From Paraurantiacibacter namhicola (lineage in GTDB: Bacteria; Pseudomonadota; Alphaproteobacteria; Sphingomonadales; Sphingomonadaceae), in NCBI RefSeq assembly GCF_001687545.1, contig NZ_CP016545.1, positions 1,597,001 through 1,661,000 of the forward strand: 64,000 nt of DNA, read 5' to 3'. The stretch's first letter is position 1; every line of letters starts with the position of its first letter. This document shows positions 8,892 to 19,163 of this stretch, in pieces. Position numbers and translations under genes: made by a program. Below the pieces are notes generated by a model. It did no database searches and was not told the DNA's origin. It saw only the letters and a program-made list of their open reading frames with translations.

Positions 8892-10317
<1,426 letters not shown>

Positions 10318-10318
10318 G

Positions 10319-10834
10319 TCAGGCTGTCTCCGCGCCGCGCATCATGCCCACGATCCCCGTCCGGCCGACCTCGACCAGTCCCAGTTCGCGCATGAGGGCG
10401 ACAAAGCTGTCTATCTTCTCCGGTGTCCCGGTCAGCTCGAAGATAAAGGAGGCAGTGGTGGTGTCCACCGCTTTCGCGCGGAAGATTTCGGCCAGGCGCA
10501 AGGCCTCGACACGGGTTTCGCCTTCGCCGGCCACTTTCACCAGCGCCAGCTCGCGTTCGACATGCGGGCCTTCCTCGGTCAGGTCGACGACCTTGTGCAC
10601 CGGCACCAGCCGTTCCAGCTGCGCCTGTATCTGGTCGATCACCTGCGGCGGGCCGTTGGTGACGATGGTGATGCGGCTGACGGCGTGGTCTTCGGAAATA
10701 TCCGCCACGGTCAGGCTGTCGATATTGTAGCCGCGCGCGGTGAACAGCCCCGCGATCTTGGCGAGGATACCGCTTTCGTTATCGACCGTGACGGCAAGGA
10801 CGTGGCGTTCGGAGGGGCGATGTTCGATTTTCAT
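10319..10834 (-). CDS. ilvN: Acetolactate synthase small (regulatory) subunit IlvN/IlvH
   Basis: Regulatory subunit of 171 aa that binds valine and activates the catalytic subunit. An ACT domain occupies about 10-85 (HVLAVTVDNESGILAKIAGL at the front), followed by the second ACT-like domain of the long IlvH type. The ATG at 10834 overlaps the ilvB stop (TGATG); a GTG three bases upstream is an alternative. Coupling to ilvB fits a 1:1 complex. Confidence 0.95.
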   Translation of the reverse strand: MKIEHRPSERHVLAVTVDNESGILAKIAGLFTARGYNIDSLTVADISEDHAVSRITIVTNGPPQVIDQIQAQLERLVPVHKVVDLTEEGPHVERELALVKVAGEGETRVEALRLAEIFRAKAVDTTTASFIFELTGTPEKIDSFVALMRELGLVEVGRTGIVGMMRGAETA

Positions 10835-12576
10835 CACACGAGCGCCTTCGCTTCATCGGCCATGATGCCGTAAACCTCGTCGCCGTGCATCAGCATCTCG
10901 GTATGCGCCGCGCCGCTTGGGATCATGGGGTAGCAGTTGGCTTCCTTGGACACCTGGCAGTCCACGATCACCGGCCCGTCATGGTCCAGCATGGCCTGGA
11001 TGCCTGCGTCCAGCTCGTCATCGGAGGTGATGCGGATGCCCTTCCAGCCATAGCTTTCGGCCAGCTTCACAAAGTCTGGCAGAGAATCGCTGTAACTGTT
11101 TGAATACCGGCTTTCATAAGTCAGCTCCTGCCACTGGCGGACCATGCCCATGTATTCGTTATTGAGGATGAAGACCTTCACCGGCAGGCGGAACTGGCTG
11201 GCGGTGCCCAGCTCCTGGATGTTCATCTGGATGCTGGCCTCGCCCGCAATGTCGATCACCAGCGCGTCCGGATTACCCAGCTGCGCGCCGATGGCTGCGG
11301 GCAGGCCATAGCCCATCGTGCCAAGCCCGCCGCTAGTGAGCCACTTGTTAGGGCCCATGAAGCCGAAATACTGCGCCGCCCACATCTGGTGCTGGCCCAC
11401 CTCCGTGCTGATGATCGGGTCGCGGTCCTTCGTAAGCTCGAACAGGCGCTCCACGGCGCGCTGCGGCATGATGGCGTCCTTGCCGGCCGGGTAAGCCAGG
11501 CTGTCGCGCGCCTTCCAGCCGCGGATGCGCGCCTTCCACTCGGAAAGGTCCTGCCCCCTGCGCTCACCCCAGGCCGAAACGAGCTGTTCCAGCACGGTCG
11601 CGCAGTCGCCCACGATACCAAGATCGACCGGCACCACCTTGTTGATCTGCGCGCGGTCGATATCGACATGGATTTTCTTGGAATCCGGCGAGAATGCATC
11701 GAGCCGCCCGGTCACGCGGTCGTCGAAACGCGCGCCGATGCAGATCATCACGTCACACTGGTTCATCGCCATATTGGCCTCGAACGTGCCGTGCATGCCC
11801 AGCATGCCGAGCCATTCGGGATGATCGGCAGGAAACGCGCCGAGGCCCATCAGCGTGGAGGTGACGGGCGCGCCGGTCTTGCGCTGGAACTGCCGCAGCA
11901 GCTGGCTGGCATGCGGCCCCGCATTGATGATGCCGCCGCCTGTGTAGAGGATGGGCGCCTTTGCCTTGGCGATCATGTCGATGGCTTCGGCAATCTCGTC
12001 CGCCGCGCCCACGGTGCGGGGCTGGTAGCGCTTTTTTCGCTTGGCTTTGCCGTTGGGCATATCGGCGGAGGCGATCTGCACGTTCTTGGGGATGTCCACC
12101 ACCACAGGGCCGGGGCGGCCGGTGGTGGCGATCTCGAACGCCTCCTCCAGCGTGGCGGCCAGGTCTGCCGGGTCCTTTACGAGGTAATTGTGCTTGGAAC
12201 AGTGGCGGGTGAGGCCGATCGTGTCCGCTTCCTGGAACGCGTCCGTGCCGATCAGGTTTGTCGGCACCTGGCCGGTGATGACCACCAGCGGGATGGAATC
12301 GAGATAAGCGTCGGCAATGCCTGTGATGGCGTTGGTCGCGCCCGGTCCGCTGGTGACCAGCACCACGCCGGGCTTGCCGGTGGAGCGGGCATAGCCTTCT
12401 GCCGCATGGGCTGCGCCAGCCTCGTGCCGGACCAGGATGTGGCGGATGCGCGTGTCGGAAAACAGCTCGTCATAAATCGGCAGCACCGCACCGCCGGGGT
12501 AGCCGAAAACAAATTCGACGCCCTGCCGCACGAGGCTTTCCACCAGGATCGCAGCGCCGCTGCGCATATCCGACAC
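10834..12576 (-). CDS. ilvB: Acetolactate synthase large (catalytic) subunit
   Basis: Thiamine-diphosphate enzyme making acetolactate or acetohydroxybutyrate from pyruvate. With the chosen start it has 580 aa. The N-terminal GYPGGAVLPIYDEL contains the catalytic glutamate region. The central FAD-binding part and the C-terminal ThDP motif (GEASIQMNIQELGT, with the usual GDG replaced by GEA) follow. GTG at 12576 is preferred because GGGAG lies seven to eight bases upstream; the open frame extends to a GTG at 12633 whose ribosome site abuts it. The GEA in place of GDG is worth noting but the rest of the motif is intact. A promoter lies at 12655-12683. Confidence 0.93.
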   Translation of the reverse strand: MSDMRSGAAILVESLVRQGVEFVFGYPGGAVLPIYDELFSDTRIRHILVRHEAGAAHAAEGYARSTGKPGVVLVTSGPGATNAITGIADAYLDSIPLVVITGQVPTNLIGTDAFQEADTIGLTRHCSKHNYLVKDPADLAATLEEAFEIATTGRPGPVVVDIPKNVQIASADMPNGKAKRKKRYQPRTVGAADEIAEAIDMIAKAKAPILYTGGGIINAGPHASQLLRQFQRKTGAPVTSTLMGLGAFPADHPEWLGMLGMHGTFEANMAMNQCDVMICIGARFDDRVTGRLDAFSPDSKKIHVDIDRAQINKVVPVDLGIVGDCATVLEQLVSAWGERRGQDLSEWKARIRGWKARDSLAYPAGKDAIMPQRAVERLFELTKDRDPIISTEVGQHQMWAAQYFGFMGPNKWLTSGGLGTMGYGLPAAIGAQLGNPDALVIDIAGEASIQMNIQELGTASQFRLPVKVFILNNEYMGMVRQWQELTYESRYSNSYSDSLPDFVKLAESYGWKGIRITSDDELDAGIQAMLDHDGPVIVDCQVSKEANCYPMIPSGAAHTEMLMHGDEVYGIMADEAKALV

Positions 12577-12654
12577 AGATTTTCTCCCGTCCTGTAAAAG
12601 TGAGCCCGACGCGATCGTACCGCGCCGGGCCACTTCCTCTCAAACTCTGGGGCC

Positions 12655-12683
12655 GCTCTAGGTTGCTGAAAATATCATGTCAA
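12655..12683 (-). promoter_or_regulatory. Promoter of the ilv operon
   Basis: On the minus strand TTGACA (12683-12678), a 17-base spacer and TAGAGC (12660-12655). The -35 overlaps the last codons of miaA. The predicted start of transcription leaves about 70 bases of leader before the ilvB GTG. I see no valine, leucine or isoleucine leader peptide in that leader. Confidence 0.7.
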
Positions 12684-13634
12684 CAGCAAATCTGGGAATA
12701 ATCTTTCAATCGTTAAGGAATTACGCGAATCTTCGTTCACGACCCTTTGCCAATCTTCCGGCATCTGGCGGCGGAACCAGGTGAACTGCCGTTTTGCGTA
12801 ATTGCGCGTGGCTTGCTGGCCCCGCATGACCATTTCGTCGCGCTGGATTTCCCCGTGCAGCCAGGCGGCAATCTCCGGGACGCCTATCGCCCGCATGACC
12901 GGCAAGGCGGGGTCGAGGTCGCGGGCGAGCAGAGCCTCCACCTCCTCCACCGCGCCATGGTCCAGCATCCGGCAGAAGCGCGCATTGCACCGCGCGTACA
13001 ATTCCTCGCGATCGGGCATCAGCACCAGTGGACTGAGATCGACGTTTGGCCCGATCCCGCCTTCACGCCGCGACTGCCAGTGCGCCATGGGCTTGCCAGT
13101 GGAACGAACCACCTCGAGGGCCCGCTGCACGCGAGTGGTGTCGGCGGGGTTGAGGGCAGCGGCGCGTTCCGGATCCTCGTCCTCCAGGGCGGCATAGGCT
13201 TCGGCCACCGACAGGCTGCGGACGGCGTCCCTGATCTCCGGCGCAATCGCGGGGATAGGCGCGATGCCGTCCAGCAATGTGCGGATATAAAGGCCCGTAC
13301 CGCCCACCAGGATCGGCAGCACGCCCGAAGCGTGAGCGCGGACAATCGCCTCGCGAGCCGCCTCTGCCCAATCGGCTGCGCTGCACGGCGTTGCCCCATC
13401 CCATTTGCCGAACAGGGCATGGGTCACGCCGCCCATCTCCGCCTCGGTGGGCCGGGCGCTAAGCACTTGCAGGTCGCGGTAAACCTGTGCGCTGTCGGCA
13501 TTGATCACCAGTGCGCGCCTGCCGCGGTCCTGCCATGCCTGGCCGAGCCGCACCGCCAGATCGCTCTTGCCGCTGGCCGTTGGCCCTGCAATGAGCGCGA
13601 GCCTTCGCCCGACCGGAGAGATATTCGTGCCCAT
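12675..13634 (-). CDS. miaA: tRNA dimethylallyltransferase MiaA
   Basis: Adds the dimethylallyl group to A37 of UNN-reading tRNAs. The protein is 319 aa. The P-loop GPTASGKS is at 17-24, followed by the INADSAQVYRDL substrate region and the ILVGGTGLYIRTLLDG motif. The C-terminal end is RNYAKRQFTWFRRQ. The ATG at 13634 is used; the frame extends upstream into serB without similarity. The start overlaps the divergent serB start by eight bases. The ilv promoter lies in its last codons. Confidence 0.95.
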   Translation of the reverse strand: MGTNISPVGRRLALIAGPTASGKSDLAVRLGQAWQDRGRRALVINADSAQVYRDLQVLSARPTEAEMGGVTHALFGKWDGATPCSAADWAEAAREAIVRAHASGVLPILVGGTGLYIRTLLDGIAPIPAIAPEIRDAVRSLSVAEAYAALEDEDPERAAALNPADTTRVQRALEVVRSTGKPMAHWQSRREGGIGPNVDLSPLVLMPDREELYARCNARFCRMLDHGAVEEVEALLARDLDPALPVMRAIGVPEIAAWLHGEIQRDEMVMRGQQATRNYAKRQFTWFRRQMPEDWQRVVNEDSRNSLTIERLFPDLLLT

Positions 13635-14511
13635 CGCCCGCCTGATAGCAGACCCTGCGACACTCGAAAGTCGCCTCGACGCGGCAACGCGCGATTTGTC
13701 GAATGCGGGGCTGGCCGTCGCCAGCGCAGGGATGCTCGATTTCTGCGGCGATGTGCTGCAATTGCTGATCCCGGAAGGCGATGTGCAGACAATATGCGGC
13801 GTGCTGGACCGGCACTTCGCGGGCGCGGACATGCTGGTGGCCCGGCAGGAGATCACTCCGCCCAAGCTATTCGTGTCCGACATGGATTCCACCATGATCG
13901 GCCAGGAATGCATCGACGAGCTGGCCGATTTCGCGGGCCTGAAGGGTCAGGTTGCAGCCATCACCGAACGCGCCATGCAGGGTGAGCTCGATTTCGAAAG
14001 CGCGCTGCGAGAGCGGGTTGGGCTGCTCGCCGGCCTGGACGAGGGCGCGATTGACCGCTGCCTGTCCGAACGCATCAGGCCCACGCCCGGCGCACGCGCT
14101 CTTGTCGCAACGCTAAAGGCGCAGGGCTGTCGCTGCGTGCTGGTGACGGGCGGCTTCCACCATTTCGCCGATGCCGTGGCGGACCAGCTGGGTTTTGATC
14201 GCGTCGTGGGCAACCGGCTCGGCGTGGCGGACGGGAAGCTGACGGGCGAACTGGCTGGTCCCATCTCCGACAGCTCAACCAAGCTGGAAACCCTGCAGGA
14301 AGAGCGGGCGAAGCTGGGTGACAATGCCGCTGTAATGGCTGCGGGCGACGGCGCGAACGACATCCCAATGATCGAGGCGGCGGATTACGGCTTCGCCTAT
14401 CGCGCAAAGCCCAAGGCCCGCGATGCCGCCAATGGCAGGATCGAGAGCGAATACCTGACGGCCATCCTGAAACTGCTGGAAGTCCGGGAGAGCGACTGGG
14501 TCGCGGGCTAG
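13627..14511 (+). CDS. serB: Phosphoserine phosphatase SerB
   Basis: HAD-family phosphatase completing serine synthesis. The protein has 294 aa from the GTG at 13627, which has GGAGAG seven bases upstream. The nucleophile motif FVSDMDSTM has Asp85 and Asp87, motif II is VTGG, and motif III is AAGDGANDIPMI. A short N-terminal ACT-like region precedes it. The start codon and ribosome site lie within the first codons of the divergent miaA. The 3' end overlaps the DUF418 gene tail to tail by four bases (CTAG). Confidence 0.93.
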   Translation: MPIARLIADPATLESRLDAATRDLSNAGLAVASAGMLDFCGDVLQLLIPEGDVQTICGVLDRHFAGADMLVARQEITPPKLFVSDMDSTMIGQECIDELADFAGLKGQVAAITERAMQGELDFESALRERVGLLAGLDEGAIDRCLSERIRPTPGARALVATLKAQGCRCVLVTGGFHHFADAVADQLGFDRVVGNRLGVADGKLTGELAGPISDSSTKLETLQEERAKLGDNAAVMAAGDGANDIPMIEAADYGFAYRAKPKARDAANGRIESEYLTAILKLLEVRESDWVAG

Positions 14512-15722
14512 GCCGCAGCCACCTCTCGCATCGGTTGCAATTCCCAGCGCGACAGGCTGCGCCACGCCCATTCCAGCGGCCCGTAGCGGTAACGTGCCAG
14601 CCACCACGGGCTCCAAAGCAGCATCAGTGCCCAGACGGGCGGGACGATCAGCCACAGCTGACCGCGCGACAGATCGCCCCACAATCCGCCGGCAAAATCG
14701 AAGAACAGCAGCATGCCGACGAGCGTGCAGCAAAGGTAATTGCTGAACGCGGTGCGCCCGACTGCAGCGAACCTGTCCGCCAGCGCGCCGGACCGGAACA
14801 GCAGGATTGCCAGCGCGGCGTAACCGATAGCGCCGACGGGATGGAACCAGAACGGCAGCATCCTGACCAGCGGAGTAAACACAGCGCGCGCGAAGTCGGC
14901 GTTCAGCACCGCGGCAGCGGCCAAGACATGGTAAAGCAGCATTGGCACAAGCGTGTACGCCGCGATCCGCACGTAATCGCGCTGCGCCCATGTCCCCGAC
15001 AGGAAGCCCGACTTGTAAAGCGCCATGCCCAGCAGCATCAGCGCGAGCGTTTCAATGCCGTATTGCGGTACGGAAAGGAACGGGCGCAGGGGCTGCGTCT
15101 CCAGTGTGAAATTCAAATGTGCCGCCGGGCTGGCGTGGGCCTCGCGCTCACGCTCGATGCGCAGCGCCAGTCGCTGTTCGTTTTCGGCGGTTTGCTCTGC
15201 CGTCAGGGCGGGACGGTTCTGCGTGGACTGGACAATCGTCCCGGCCGTCATCCCGCCATACATGAAGATGAAGAGGCCGGCGGCGGTCAGCGTCAGGGTC
15301 TTGGGCTTCAGGCGGACGAACATATAGGCGATCATGCCGACGAGCGCGTAATTCGACAGGATGTCGCCCCACCACAGGAAATAGAAATGCACGAGGCCGA
15401 AGGCGAGGAGCGCGGCCATGCGGGGGAAATGGACCTTCCAGCCCTTCCGTCCGGCCGCGACGGCGCGGTCGATCACCAGCACCATGCTGGCCCCGAACAG
15501 GACCGAGAACAGGCTGCGGAATCGGCCGTCGACGAAGATGAAATTCAGCGCCCACATCACCATGTCGCCCAGCGTGGCGAAGCCATAATCGGGCGGATAG
15601 AAATAGGCGCTCTCGACCATGCCGAGGCCGACGACGTTGACCGAGAAGATTCCCATCACGGCAATGCCGCGGATGATGTCCAGCGTTTCGATGCGCGTAT
15701 TCGGCGGCGCGGTGGTTGCCAT
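14508..15722 (-). CDS. DUF418-family polytopic membrane protein (YeiB-like)
   Basis: A 404-aa inner-membrane protein with about ten hydrophobic segments. The N-terminal TLDIIRGIAVMGIFSVNVVG and FRSLFSVLFGASM segments and a C-terminal DUF418 region place it in the YeiB/DUF418 group, whose role is unknown. The ATG at 15722 is preferred to the TTG six bases upstream. It is not in an obvious operon: convergent with serB, and 95 bases downstream of the nitroreductase on the same strand. Confidence 0.85.
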   Translation of the reverse strand: MATTAPPNTRIETLDIIRGIAVMGIFSVNVVGLGMVESAYFYPPDYGFATLGDMVMWALNFIFVDGRFRSLFSVLFGASMVLVIDRAVAAGRKGWKVHFPRMAALLAFGLVHFYFLWWGDILSNYALVGMIAYMFVRLKPKTLTLTAAGLFIFMYGGMTAGTIVQSTQNRPALTAEQTAENEQRLALRIEREREAHASPAAHLNFTLETQPLRPFLSVPQYGIETLALMLLGMALYKSGFLSGTWAQRDYVRIAAYTLVPMLLYHVLAAAAVLNADFARAVFTPLVRMLPFWFHPVGAIGYAALAILLFRSGALADRFAAVGRTAFSNYLCCTLVGMLLFFDFAGGLWGDLSRGQLWLIVPPVWALMLLWSPWWLARYRYGPLEWAWRSLSRWELQPMREVAAA

Positions 15723-15817
15723 TCTCAAGCCCCCTCAGGCAGGTGTGTTAGGCGTGCCATACGCCTTTCCGTCGCGCCAGACAGATAATTCCGACGAACG
15801 GCCGACGCCGTCCGACG

Positions 15818-16504
15818 TCAGAGCCAGCTGGCGATCTGCTCTAGCGGCTTCTTGCGCAGCGCGTGATCCGGCACGGTTGCATCGGGCGCGGGGTGGCCGA
15901 CCACGATCAGCATGAGCGGTTTTTCCGTATCGGGCCGCCCGCAAATCTCGCGCAGGAAGCCCATGGGCGACGGTGTGTGCGTCAGTGTGGCAAGGCCCGC
16001 CTCGTGAAGCGTCGCCAGCAGCATCCCGCAGGCAAGGCCGACGCTTTCATTGACGTAATAATTCTGCGTCTCGCCGTCCTCTTCGATCCCGCCCTTGCGC
16101 TGGGCGAAGCACGCGATCAGCCATGGTGCGGTCTCCAGGAACGGCTTGTGAGCATCGGTCCCGATAGGGTCGAGCGCGCCGAGCCATTCCTCGCTGGCCT
16201 TCGGCTTGTCGCCATCGGCGCCGTAGAACTTGCGCTCCTCGGCCTCGGCAGCCTCGCGAATGGCGCGCTTGGTTTCCGGCGAGGAAATCGCGGCGAAGTG
16301 CCAAGGCTGGTGGTTGGCTCCATTGGGAGCAGTGCCGGCAGCGCGGATGGCGTTTTCGATGACTTCGCGCGGGACGGGGCCATCGGTGAAGGCGCGGCAG
16401 GATCGGCGCGTACTCAGCCGCTCGAACATGGCACGGGCGCGAGTGATCCGCTCCTCATCCGAGAGGTCCGGCATGGCGGGGTAGGGGTGGTGCTTTTCCG
16501 TCAA
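15818..16504 (-). CDS. Nitroreductase-family FMN oxidoreductase
   Basis: FMN-dependent oxidoreductase of 228 aa. The N-terminal RRSCRAFTDGPVPREVIENA and AAGTAPNGANHQPWHF segments are the flavin-binding regions of the nitroreductase/iodotyrosine-deiodinase-like branch. The substrate is unknown. The annotated start is TTG at 16504, behind GGAAG; an in-frame ATG at 16474 has no ribosome site, so the start is uncertain. An inverted-repeat element sits directly upstream (16512-16578). Confidence 0.88.
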   Translation of the reverse strand: MTEKHHPYPAMPDLSDEERITRARAMFERLSTRRSCRAFTDGPVPREVIENAIRAAGTAPNGANHQPWHFAAISSPETKRAIREAAEAEERKFYGADGDKPKASEEWLGALDPIGTDAHKPFLETAPWLIACFAQRKGGIEEDGETQNYYVNESVGLACGMLLATLHEAGLATLTHTPSPMGFLREICGRPDTEKPLMLIVVGHPAPDATVPDHALRKKPLEQIASWL

Positions 16505-16511
16505 TCCAGCT

Positions 16512-16578
16512 TCCGTTCGTCCTGAGCCTGTCGAAGGGCGTGGGCGCAGCGTGCTTCGACAGGCTCAGCACGAGCGGA
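16512..16578. repeat. Imperfect long hairpin repeat (dispersed REP-like element)
   Basis: CTGAGCCTGTCGAAG (16522-16536) and its exact reverse complement (16554-16568) flank a 17-base loop. Outside these, TCCGTTCGT and ACGAGCGGA nearly match, extending the stem. This motif family is widespread between genes of sphingomonads (from memory). I found only this copy here. It lies between purL and the nitroreductase, next to a weak start, so it could stabilise or terminate transcripts. Confidence 0.8.
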
Positions 16579-16583
16579 TGGGT

Positions 16584-18818
16584 TCAGCCTTCCATCCATT
16601 CCTCGAAGAAGCGCTCATGCGCAGCCTTCAGCTCCGATACGCTCTTGCCGAACAGGCTGTCGCCGCCAACGGTGCCCAGACGGCGGAAGCCGACGCGGGC
16701 GTGGTTTTCATCCTGCGTACCCTTGGCCAGTGTCTCGTTCAGCGCCGCGGTATCCGGCACGGTGACGATGTAGCGGCCCTGGTCCTCGCCGAACCACCAC
16801 TGCGCCTCGCTGTAATCCTCGTTGCGCGTCACGTCAGCGCCCATGCTGCCGGCCATGGCCATTTCGGCCAGCGCCACGGCGATGCCGCCATCGGAAACAT
16901 CGTGCACGGCATTGACCAGTCCGTCGGCAATCAGCTGGCGCACGATCTCGCCTGCGGCTTTCTCCAGCGCCAGGTCTACCGGCGGGGCGCGGCCTTCATC
17001 GCGGCCATGCACTTCGGAGAGCCAGAGCGACTTGCCAAGATGGCTGCGCTCAGCGTCCGGCGTTGCCCATTCTTCCGGCCAGATCAGGTAGATCGCATCG
17101 CCGTCCTGCTTGAAGGGCATCGTCATCATCTGGCTGTAATCGTCGATGATGCCGACGCCGCCGATGGCCGGCGTGGGAAGGATCGCGCTGCCGCCGCCGG
17201 TCGCCTTGCTCTCGTTGTAAAGCGAGACATTGCCGCTCACGATCGGGAAGTCGAGCGCGCGGCAGGCGGCGCCCATGCCGTCCAGCGCATGGACGAACTG
17301 CGCCATGATTTCCGGCCGCTGCGGGTTGGCAAAGTTGAGGCAATTGGTCACGGCCAGCGGGCGCGCACCCACGGCGCAGAGGTTGCGGAAAGCCTCGGCA
17401 ATGGCCTGCTTGCCGCCCTCGCGCGGGTTCGCGTGAACATAGCGCGGCGTGCAGTCCGTGCTGATCGCCAGCGCCTTCTTCGTGCCGTGTACTCGCACCA
17501 CGCCTGCATCGCCGCCGGTCTGCAGAGTGTCTGAGCCAACCTGGCTGTCATATTGCTGGGAGATCCAGCGGCGGGAGGAGAGGTTGGGGCTTGCCAGAAG
17601 CGTGAGGAGGTCCTCACCCACATCCGTGCTGTCGGGCCGCTGCGTCATCGGGGCGATACCGGCCCAGTCTAGGTATTCCTCCATGGAGAGGTAAGGCCGG
17701 TCATATTCCGGCGCATCGGCAGCCAGCGGGCCAAGCGGGATGTCGCAAACGACCTCGCCGCCGAATTCCAGCACCATGTGGCGCGTGTCGGTAACTTCAC
17801 CGATGACCGCGAAGTCCAGTTCCCACTTTTCGAAGATGGCCTGCGCCATGGCTTCCTTGCCGGGCTTGAGCACCATGAGCATACGCTCCTGGCTCTCGCT
17901 CAGCATCATTTCGTAAGGGGTCATGCCCTCTTCGCGGCAGGGGACTTTGTCCATGTCCAGCCGGATCCCGGCCTTCCCATTGGTGGCCATTTCGACGCTG
18001 GAGCTTGTGAGGCCCGCTGCGCCCATGTCCTGAATTGCGACGATGGCGTCGGTGGCCATCAGTTCCAGGCAGGCCTCGATCAGCAGCTTCTCGGTGAAGG
18101 GATCGCCGACCTGCACGGTGGGCCGCTTGGCGTCGGCGTCTTCCTCGAAATCGGCGCTGGCCATGGTTGCGCCATGGATTCCGTCACGCCCGGTCTTGGA
18201 GCCGACATAGACAATGGGGTTACCGACACCCGTCGCCGCGCTGTAGAAAATCTTGTCCGCGTCAGCCACGCCCACAGTCATCGCATTGACGAGGATATTG
18301 CCGTCATAGGCCGGGTGGAAATTCGTCTCGCCGCACACAGTCGGCACGCCCACGCAGTTCCCGTAACCGCCGATGCCTGCGACAACGCCCTGCACCAGGT
18401 GCTTCATCTTCGGGTGGTCGGGACGGCCAAAGCGCAGCGCATTGGCATTCGCCACCGGCCGGGCGCCCATGGTGAATACGTCGCGCAGGATCCCGCCAAC
18501 GCCCGTCGCCGCACCCTGATAGGGCTCGATGTAGCTAGGGTGGTTGTGGCTCTCCATCTTGAAGATGGCGGCCTGGCCATCACCGATATCGATCACACCG
18601 GCGTTCTCGCCCGGGCCGCAGATGACCCACGGCGCTTCGGTCGGCAGCTTCTTCAGGTGCAGGCGCGAGGACTTGTAGGAGCAGTGCTCGCTCCACATCA
18701 CCGAGAAGATGCCGAGCTCCACCAGGTTCGGCTCGCGGCCCAGCGCATTGAGCACGCGCTCGTATTCTTCTTCGGACAGCCCGTGCTGGGCGACGACTTC
18801 GGGGGTGATCTCGGACAT
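16584..18818 (-). CDS. purL: Phosphoribosylformylglycinamidine synthase subunit PurL
   Basis: ATP-dependent amidation of FGAR to FGAM in purine synthesis. The 744-aa size is that of the small PurL, which needs PurQ and PurS (neither in the window). The N-terminal [20 protein letters not shown] and [26 protein letters not shown] regions carry the nucleotide and substrate contacts. It is single-gene, divergent from xseB with an 83-base gap. Confidence 0.96.
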   Translation of the reverse strand: MSEITPEVVAQHGLSEEEYERVLNALGREPNLVELGIFSVMWSEHCSYKSSRLHLKKLPTEAPWVICGPGENAGVIDIGDGQAAIFKMESHNHPSYIEPYQGAATGVGGILRDVFTMGARPVANANALRFGRPDHPKMKHLVQGVVAGIGGYGNCVGVPTVCGETNFHPAYDGNILVNAMTVGVADADKIFYSAATGVGNPIVYVGSKTGRDGIHGATMASADFEEDADAKRPTVQVGDPFTEKLLIEACLELMATDAIVAIQDMGAAGLTSSSVEMATNGKAGIRLDMDKVPCREEGMTPYEMMLSESQERMLMVLKPGKEAMAQAIFEKWELDFAVIGEVTDTRHMVLEFGGEVVCDIPLGPLAADAPEYDRPYLSMEEYLDWAGIAPMTQRPDSTDVGEDLLTLLASPNLSSRRWISQQYDSQVGSDTLQTGGDAGVVRVHGTKKALAISTDCTPRYVHANPREGGKQAIAEAFRNLCAVGARPLAVTNCLNFANPQRPEIMAQFVHALDGMGAACRALDFPIVSGNVSLYNESKATGGGSAILPTPAIGGVGIIDDYSQMMTMPFKQDGDAIYLIWPEEWATPDAERSHLGKSLWLSEVHGRDEGRAPPVDLALEKAAGEIVRQLIADGLVNAVHDVSDGGIAVALAEMAMAGSMGADVTRNEDYSEAQWWFGEDQGRYIVTVPDTAALNETLAKGTQDENHARVGFRRLGTVGGDSLFGKSVSELKAAHERFFEEWMEG

Positions 18819-18901
18819 GTGCAGCCCTTTAGCGAGGGCGGATGCGGCGCGCTAGTAGGCCATGCTTGACCCGCCTGCTTGTCCCCGCCAATGCTGCGGC
18901 C

Positions 18902-19150
18902 ATGGATGCTGATGCCAAACCCATCGCCGATATGACCTTCGAGGATGCGCTGCGCGCGCTCGAGGATACGGTCCGCAAGCTGGAAAGCGGGGAAGTGCCG
19001 CTGGACGATTCCATCAAGCTGTACGAACGCGGCGAGGCGCTGCGCAAGGCGTGCCAGGCGCGGCTCGATGCAGCACAGGCGAAGATCGAGCAGATCGTCG
19101 CCAATGCGGACGGGCAGGCGACGGCCACCAAGCCCTTCGGCGAGGGCTGA
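18902..19150 (+). CDS. xseB: Exodeoxyribonuclease VII small subunit
   Basis: An 82-aa subunit that binds XseA, forming the long coiled-coil exonuclease VII assembly. The conserved FEDALRALEDTVRKLESGE and LYERGEALRKAC segments are intact. The start at 18902 gives the normal length; the frame extends upstream without similarity. It is followed 13 bases later by ispA, a common xseB-ispA pairing. Confidence 0.94.
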   Translation: MDADAKPIADMTFEDALRALEDTVRKLESGEVPLDDSIKLYERGEALRKACQARLDAAQAKIEQIVANADGQATATKPFGEG

Positions 19151-19163
19151 TCCTGCCGTGGGC

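Noticed and set aside
12577-12650. Val/Leu/Ile leader peptide for ilvB, as for leuA
   Set aside because: No short frame rich in branched-chain codons is present in the leader.
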